From Isoetes taiwanensis (taxonomy: Eukaryota > Streptophyta > Lycopodiopsida > Isoetales > Isoetaceae): a stretch of 64,000 nucleotides of DNA. Within the stretch, counting starts at the first letter, position 1. Every line of letters begins with the position of its first letter. The notes below the pieces were generated by a model. The model saw nothing but the letters and a program-made list of their open reading frames with translations. It was not told the origin of the DNA and did no database searches. Location: NCBI GenBank assembly GCA_021234155.1, contig JAJEKV010000008.1, positions 9,636,445-9,700,444 on the forward strand, read 5' to 3'. A program made the position numbers and the translations under genes. Of this stretch, positions 57,438 to 64,000 are shown one piece after another.

Positions 57438-57748
57438 TTCTTGGGTCTAATATACAAATCTAACTAATCCTTACCTTAAAACTCGATCTAGCATGTTACC
57501 TTTTTTTGAAATTCATCAAGTATTAAGGTGTTTATGGCCTAATGTCTTAGAAAGATTTGGCTCAACTGTTTTTAGTCTTTTTATGTTCCAATTCGCTTAA
57601 CTGTTACTAGCTTAGCATATACTACAAAAATGAGAAAAAAAAAAAAATTTCCCACTTTTCGAGGTTTGAGGATCCTATCAAGTTAGTACTACTGGGAGCA
57701 TGGCCAGTGCTTTGCTCTTGGTCTCCAAGAACATTGCTCTGATACCAC

Positions 57749-59540
57749 TGTGACGTCCCCTACTCATATACGGTGCACTCACCGTATACAAACAGGAGTT
57801 CATCCCCCATACCAGCTCCATGCTAATATAGGGCCCTCCACGTATCACTGCAACCTTGAGGAGTTCCAGTGGGAAGAATGAAGGGGTCATTTACCCTGTC
57901 TCCCTCAGGGCCTACCTAGCTGCGGAAGCGTAAACATACATGTCAGTAGTACATACATCAACATCATATGACCATCACGAAGGATGGTTCACCACATATC
58001 TGCATAGACAAAGATCAGCACATCACATAGGGAATCCTACCCAAAGCTCAGACACCGGGATGGACTGACAAGCTTGGGTCTCCAGAGGTCATTGCGCAAG
58101 AATTCATGGCAATGGATTTGGCTGGCATAAGAACATGGCTTAGGGTAGTCCACTCCATCCGCCCCTCCTGTGCACACTTTGCAAAGTAGGTTGAAAAGTG
58201 TTGGGACCTGACTGTAGCCCGCCGGATGCATAGCCAAATTGCATCTCCCCAGTTCCGATGGGGCAGGTAGGGATCTCTCCCTCCAGAGATCTACATGCTG
58301 ACTCAAGGTGACTAGAGGGCCACTGCCCTTATTCGACTTGAACCCAATGGAGAGTGACGCATCACTCCACGGGTGTCGAGCCCATGCCTTGCCCACACGC
58401 AGTGGCAAGCCATCAGACCTAGTCCACAATGATCCCTGGTAGGCCTTACACACGAGAGGGATCGTTCAAGAGTCAGAACACGAACCTCCTTATAAGCCAG
58501 TCTGGCCCTTCACCCACAACCAGGTGTGGTTCTTGTACACAGGCCGAATTTACAGTGTGCTAAAGAGGCTAGCTAGGAGCATCAACTACCAGGCTTTAGG
58601 GTCTCTACCCCCCTTCCCAATACAATGAGTCCACAGAGATACATCATCATACATATCACAGAAGAACTAAAGAACAAGATCTAATCTATATCATAGAGTT
58701 AGGTTCTTTAGTTAGAGCTTGGTATCTAGAGATCTAGATGGCTGCTATGGGCAATTTAATAGGCTAAACCTACTGATTCGATGACTGGAAGACTTGGGCA
58801 TCTCTAGACTCTAGCTCCTTTCTAGGTATCCTGGCAATAGGGAGTGTCAATGTGGCGGCTATATAAGTCAAACTCTATTAGAAGGACACAGAATTAGGTC
58901 AAGGTTTATGCTTTTGGCATGAGCAGAGGTGATGTACCAACAGTTGGACTTGGGTTGCTATGCTGAGATCTAGATGACTATAACGAAGGGGTGTTCTTGG
59001 GCACTTCTATCTAGGAGTAAGGCATCAGCTTTGAGCCGAGAGCAATACTTGTAAGGTACTAATGTGGGTATGCTTCTATTTATAAACAAACCACAGTTTG
59101 GAAAAACAATTCAAGGGTTTGAGCAATTTTGGTCATTTTGAGCTGGGGTTTGACATTTCTAGCCTAATTTGACGTCATAAATGGATTCTAGGCTGTCTAA
59201 CAGTTTTATTGCAACAAATTTCAGGCGATTTGGAGCTCTGTAGCTCAAGTTATGGAGGTTCAAAGTTTGGAGGTCTCACACATTGCGCCCAGACCAATAA
59301 TGAACTTTTCATTTTCGGTCCTGGCGCGACGTGTGAGACATTGGCTCTAAATGGGTTAAACTTGTCCAATTTGGATGATATAAGGGTTTAATTCTGCTGG
59401 ACTCATCGAGTTAGGCAGAATTGACCCCTTATTTGGTCGATTTGGAGCTGTTTTGGGCACTTTTGGGGCATGGTCTCACACGTTGCGCCCACACCAATAA
59501 TGAACTTTTCATTTTCGGTCCTGGCGCGACGTGTGAGACA
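57749..59540 (-). mobile_element. LTR 7 (1,792 bp)
   Basis: Canonical copy with perfect borders, primer site (57736-57747), TATA box and hairpin pair; almost identical to LTRs 2 and 5 outside CHG sites. Confidence 0.85.
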
Positions 59541-59681
59541 TCCTCTCGAATTGGCCTAGAATGTCCGTTTTGACTAAAACAAAAGCTAAAACTTACTAAC
59601 TCAACTTAATTAAGTAACTTCATGCACTTATAATTTACTCTAAAACACTTTGTATTAAACAAAATTTTATCATTTACGAAA

Positions 59682-59884
59682 TTAATAAGGCTCTCCTTTG
59701 ATATGGTGGCTAAGTGCATATCTTTCTTCATTAGAGTTACTCCTTGGCGTGTCTTGTGGCAAGGTGCTGTTGAGTCTTCAAAATGTTGGACCAGCTTCTG
59801 CTCTGCTGCTTCTTGAACCTTGGTCTCCTGCTCTCGTTCTGCCCTCTCCTCTTCTTGTATCTCTCGCTCTATCTGCTCGTACAC
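59682..59884 (-). pseudogene. Histone H3-like ORF, internal 8
   Basis: It is open through the Glu-rich part, QEAAEQKLVQHFEDST and V-T-L-M-K-K-D-M-H-L-A. It is then shifted by a loss at the ACTGG site (GATATGGTGGC for GATATGACTGGC) near 59704. It is one of the better copies. Confidence 0.65.
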
Positions 59885-60194
59885 TTCTTGGGTCTAATAT
59901 ACAAATCTAACTAATCCTTACCTTAAAACTCGATCTAGCATGTTACCTTTTTTTGAAATTCATCAAGTATTAAGGTGTTTATGGCCTAATGTCTTAGAAA
60001 GATTTGGCTCAACTGTTTTTAGTCTTTTTATGTTCCAATTCGCTTAACTGTTACTAGCTTAGCATATACTACAAAAATGAGAAAAAAAAAATTTCCCACT
60101 TTTCGAGGTTTGAGGATCCTATCAAGTTAGTACTACTGGGAGCATATGGCCAGTGCTTTGCTCTTGGTCTCCAAGAACATTGCTCTGATACCAC

Positions 60195-61970
60195 TGTGAC
60201 GTCCCCTACTCATATACGGTGCACTCACCGTATACAAACAGGAGTTCATCCCCCATACCAGCTCCATGCTAATATAGGGCCCTCCACGTATCACTGCAAC
60301 CTTGAGGAGTTCCAGTGGGAAGAATGAAGGGGTCATTTACCCTGTCTCCCTCAGGGCCTACCTAGCTGCGGAAGCGTAAACATACATGTCAGTAGTACAT
60401 ACATCAACATCATATGACCATCACGAAGGATGGTTCACCACATATCTGCATAGACAAAGATCAGCACATCACATAGGGAATCCTACCCAAAGCTCAGACA
60501 CCGGGATGGACTGACAAGCTTGGGTCTCCAGAGGTCATTGCAGACAGAATTCATGGCAATGGATTTGGCTGGCATAAGAACATGGCTTAGGGTAGTCCAC
60601 TCCATCCGCCCCTCCTGTGCACACTTTGCAAAGTAGGTTGAAAAGTGTTGGGACCTGACTGTAGCCCGCCGGATGCATAGCCAAATTGCATCTCCCCAGT
60701 TCCGATGGGGCAGGTAGGGATCTCTCCCTCCAGAGATCTACATGCTGACTCAAGGTGACTAGAGGGCCACTGCCCTTATTCGACTTGAACCCAATGGAGA
60801 GTGACGCATCACTCCACGGGTGTCGAGCCCATGCCTTGCCCACACGCAGTGGCAAGCCATCAGACCTAGTCCACAATGATCCCTGGTAGGCCTTACACAC
60901 GAGAGGGATCGTTCAAGAGTCAGAACACGAACCTCCTTATAAGCCAGTCTGGCCCTTCACCCACAACCAGGTGTGGTTCTTGTACACAGGCCGAATTTAC
61001 AGTGTGCTAAAGAGGCTAGCTAGGAGCATCAACTACCAGGCTTTAGGGTCTCTACCCCCCTTCCCAATACAATGAGTCCACAGAGATACATCATCATACA
61101 TATCACAGAAGAACTAAAGAACAAGATCTAATCTATATCATAGAGTTAGGTTCTTTAGTTAGAGCTTGGTATCTAGAGATCTAGATGGCTGCTATGGGCA
61201 ATTTAATAGGCTAAACCTACTGATTCGATGACTGGAAGACTTGGGCATCTCTAGACTCTAGCTCCTTTCTAGGTATCCTGGCAATAGGGAGTGTCAATGT
61301 GGCGGCTATATAAGTCAAACTCTATTAGAAGGACACAGAATTAGGTCAAGGTTTATGCTTTTGGCATGAGCAGAGGTGTGGACTTGGGTTGCTATGCTGA
61401 GATCTAGATGACTATAATGAAGGGGTGTTCTTGGGCACTTCTATCTAGGAGTAAGGCATCAGCTTTGAGCCGAGAGCAATACTTGTGAGGTACTAATGTG
61501 GGTATGCTTCTATTTATAAACAAACCACAGTTTGGAAAAACAATTCAAGGGTTTGAGCAATTTTGGTCATTTTGAGCTGGGGTTTGACATTTCTAGCCTA
61601 ATTTGAGTCATAAATGGATTCTAGGCTGTCTAACAGTTTTATTGCAACAAATTTCAGGCGATTTGGAGCTCTGTAGCTCCAGTTATGGAGGTTCAAAGTT
61701 TGGAGGTCTCACACATTGCGCCCAGACCAATAATGAACTTTTCATTTTCTGGTCCCGCGCGACGCGAGACATTGGCTCTAAATGGGTTAAACTTGTCCAA
61801 TTTGGGTGATATAAGGTCTAATTCTGCTGGACTCATCGAGTTAGGCAGAATTGACCCCTTATTTGGTCGATTTGGAGCTGTTTTGGGCACTTTTGGGGCA
61901 TGGTCTCACACGTTGCGCCCACACCAATAATGAACTTTTCATTTTCGGTCCTGGCGCGACGTGTGAGACA
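60195..61970 (-). mobile_element. LTR 8 (1,776 bp), 13-bp deletion
   Basis: Canonical borders and a perfect primer site at 60182-60193. It shares the 13-bp deletion of LTR 6 (about 61377). The first hairpin is damaged here (TTTTCTGGTCCCGCGCGACGCG). Confidence 0.8.
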
Positions 61971-62111
61971 TCCTCTCGAATTGGCCTAGAATGTCCGTTT
62001 TGACTAAAACAAAAGCTAAAACTTACTAACTCAACTTAATTAAGTAACTTCATACACTTATAACTTACTCTACAACACTTTGTATTAAACAAAATTTTAT
62101 CATTTACGAAA

Positions 62112-62280
62112 TTAATAAGGCTCTTTCTTCATTAGAGTTACTCCCTTGGCGTGTACTGTGCAGGCTGTTGAGTCTTCAAAATGTTGGACCAGCTTCTGCT
62201 CTGCTGCTTCTTGAACCTTGGTCTCCCCGCTCTCGCTCGCCCTCTCCTCTTCTTGTATCTCTCGCTCTATCTCGCCAGAC
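62112..62280 (-). pseudogene. Histone H3-like ORF, internal 9 (30-bp deletion)
   Basis: An in-frame 30-bp deletion just before the stop removes ten codons around M-H-L-A-S-H-I-K-G-E. The rest, from Q-E-A-A-E to V-T-L-M-K, is kept. Confidence 0.6.
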
Positions 62281-62591
62281 ACTTCTTGGGTCTAATATAC
62301 AAATCTAACTAATCCTTACCTTAAAACTCGATCTAGCATGTTACCTTTTTTGAAATTCATCAAGTATTAAGGTGTTTATGGCCTAATGTCTTAGAAAAGA
62401 TTTGGCTCAACTGCTTTTAGTCTTTTTTATGTTCCAATTAAACTTTAATTACTAGCTTAGCATATACTACAAAAATGAGAAAAAAAAAAATTTCCCACTT
62501 TTCGAGGTTTGAGGATCCTATCAAGTTAGTACTACTTGGGAGCATGGCCGCTGCTTTGCTCTTGGTCTCCAAGAACATTGCTCGATACCAT

Positions 62592-63432
62592 TGTGACGCC
62601 CCCTACTCATATACTGGTGCACTCACCGTGATACAAACAGGAGTTCATCCCCATACCAGCTCCATGCTAATATAGGGCCCTCCACGTATCACTTTGCAAC
62701 CTTGAGGAGTTCCAAAGGGAAGAATGAAGGGGTCATTTACCCCCTGCCTCCCTCGGGGCCTACCTAGTGCGGAAGCGTAAACATACATGTCGAAGAGTAC
62801 ATACATCAACATCATATGACCATCACGGGATGGTTCACCACATATATCTGCATAGACAAAGATCAAGACATCACATAGGGAATCCTACCCAAAGCTCGCA
62901 TTAACCGATGGACCGACAAGCTTGGGTCTCCGTGAGGTCATTGCGCATTTAATTCATGGCAATGGATTTGGGCTGCATAAGAACATGGCTTAGGGTAGTC
63001 CACTCCATCCGCCCCCTCCCAGTACACTTTGCAAAGTAGGTTGAAAAGTGTTGGGACCTGACCAGCCACGGGATGCATAGCCAAAGGGGCTATTCTTGGG
63101 TTGCATCTCCCGATTCCGATGGGGCAGGTAGGGATCTCTCCCTCCAGAGATCTACATGCTGACTCAAGGTGACTAGAGGGCCACTGCCCTTATTCGACTT
63201 GAACCCAATGGAGAGTGACGCATCACTCCACGGGTGTCGAGCCCATGCCTTGCCCACACGCAGTGGCAAGCCATCAGACCTAGTCCACAATGATCCCCGG
63301 TAGGCCTTACACACCAGAGGGATCGTTCAAGATTCAGAACACGAACCTCCTTATAAGCCAGTCTGGCCCTTCACCCACAACCAGGTGTGGTTCTTGTACA
63401 CAGGCCGAATTTACAGTGTGCTAAAGAGGCTA
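62592..63432 (-). mobile_element. Truncated LTR 9 at the right array edge
   Basis: It is the U5-proximal part of the LTR, ending at AGAGGCTA (63432), where all other copies continue GCTAGGAGCATC. It is interrupted by a different LTR starting TGTGACGTTCC. Confidence 0.8.
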
Positions 63433-64000
63433 TGTGACGTTCCATGTAGTTATACGGTCTCCGTCACGTATTTATACGGGACACGTACAAATACAAGCAC
63501 GTCACCACGCTACCATGGGGGTAGGGGAACTTAATTGCAACCTAGGGGGTTACCTTAAAAAGGATTAAATTAGCTATGCTAATTTAACACATTAATAATA
63601 ATAACCTATAACCTAGGAAATTAGGCTAATTACCATTTGGGAGCAGGCCCACCGCCCCAATCGATTGGGCAAAGATGGGGATTGCCAAGTTTGGATGCCA
63701 ACTTGACCCCTATCCCTGGGATTGACTCCTGAAGATCGACCAAGGAAGGCCAGGAGCTGAGCGCCATCATACACCTGCAGAGAATCACCATAACGATTAA
63801 GTCCCTCGTGAGGCAACAAATTCTCTCAACTCCCGGGAGATGGAGGCCCCATGGAAATGAGTCCAGCCGTTAATCTGTAGGTGGCTATGTGAATTCTAGA
63901 TAACGCTTGGTTGTGTCCGTTTCTCTGTTCTCTTTGTGATTCAATCATAGAAACTAACCCTTGATTGTACAAGCCTCTTTATATTCGATTCTGGTTTCTA
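63433..64000 (-). mobile_element. End of a second LTR retrotransposon family, inserted into LTR 9
   Basis: The plus strand begins TGTGACGTTCCATG, so the minus strand ends ...GAACGTCACA. That is a related terminus with otherwise different sequence. On the minus strand a TATA-like AATATAAAGAGGC lies at about 63978. If this is an LTR, the rest of the element and its second target-duplication copy (expected GGCTA) lie beyond the window. Confidence 0.6.

Larger units (their letters stand above)
41641..63432 (-). repeat. Tandem array: nine LTR-internal units, period ~2.44 kb
   Basis: The LTR 3' border (plus-strand TGTGACGTCCCC) recurs at 43045, 45522, 47966, about 50412, about 52871, 55314, 57749, 60195 and 62592, giving spacings of 2,397-2,477 bp. 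The other LTR border (plus-strand GTGTGAGACA|TCCTC) recurs at 42385, 44865, 47314, 49752, 52219, 54660, 57088, 59540 and 61970. The order is LTR-internal-LTR-internal, with one shared LTR between neighbouring internals and no flanking DNA or target duplications between units. All units have the same orientation. This is the product expected from repeated unequal recombination between LTRs. Confidence 0.9.

Noticed and set aside
57678..57890. 70-codon minus-strand ORF repeated in most units (M-T-P-S-F-F-P-L-E-L-L...)
   Set aside because: It runs from U5 through the LTR end and primer site, which must be non-coding for the element's replication, and has no recognisable domain.
41641..63432. CRISPR-like or satellite array
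   Set aside because: The period is 2.44 kb with LTR termini, primer sites and TATA boxes, so this is a retroelement array in a plant genome.

Overview
This window comes from a land-plant nuclear genome. It is very rich in transposable elements, and no protein-coding gene in it is clearly intact. The plant assignment rests on four things: a fragment of the plant TONSOKU (TSK/BRU1) TPR protein, small exons with GT/AG introns, LTR retrotransposons with a primer site complementary to plant initiator tRNA-Met, and LINE, Mutator-like and tRNA-SINE-like elements. A TE-rich seed-free vascular plant such as a fern or lycophyte is my guess, but the sequence does not settle it.  Layout. 1-8.6 kb: AT-rich DNA with small minus-strand exon-like islands of one or more unrecognised genes, a LINE 3' relic at about 1.77-1.89 kb, and a 1.1-kb Mutator-like element (2911-4031) whose long inverted repeats enclose a TSK-like fragment. 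8.6-9.4 kb: inverted-repeat elements. 9.5-13.8 kb: two decayed plus-strand LINE copies. 12571-23319: first copy of a segmental duplication holding the LINE 3' half, exons of an unrecognised gene and a kinase fragment, split by a 3.68-kb inverted-repeat element (16517-20197) that carries a run of small coiled-coil exons. 23.6-25.2 kb: tandem tRNA-derived SINE-like repeats. 26.3-29.9 kb: a near full-length but broken minus-strand LINE. 29.9-30.8 kb: diverged tandem monomers. 31.1-32.05 kb: LINE ORF1-like coding. 32057-39120: second copy of the duplication, which preserves the empty site of the 3.68-kb element. 39.1-41.6 kb: decayed gag-like coding on the minus strand. 41641-63432: nine tandem units of about 2.44 kb. 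63433-64000: the end of a different LTR.  The tandem array is the most striking part. Each unit is a minus-strand LTR of about 1.8 kb plus an internal region of about 0.65 kb, arranged LTR-internal-LTR-internal with shared LTRs. Most LTR/internal junctions keep a tRNA-Met primer-binding site. The only coding-like sequence inside is an ORF of about 65 codons whose last 44 residues align without gaps to the C-terminal half of the histone H3 fold. It looks like a non-autonomous LTR retrotransposon that captured a histone H3 exon and was amplified by unequal recombination.  A caution on reading frames. Differences between repeat copies (array units, and copy A against copy B of the duplication) are strongly concentrated at CAG/CTG/CCG trinucleotides, while stretches lacking them are almost identical. 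This looks like residual base-calling error at CHG-methylated cytosines, so many frameshifts here may be artefacts rather than real lesions.
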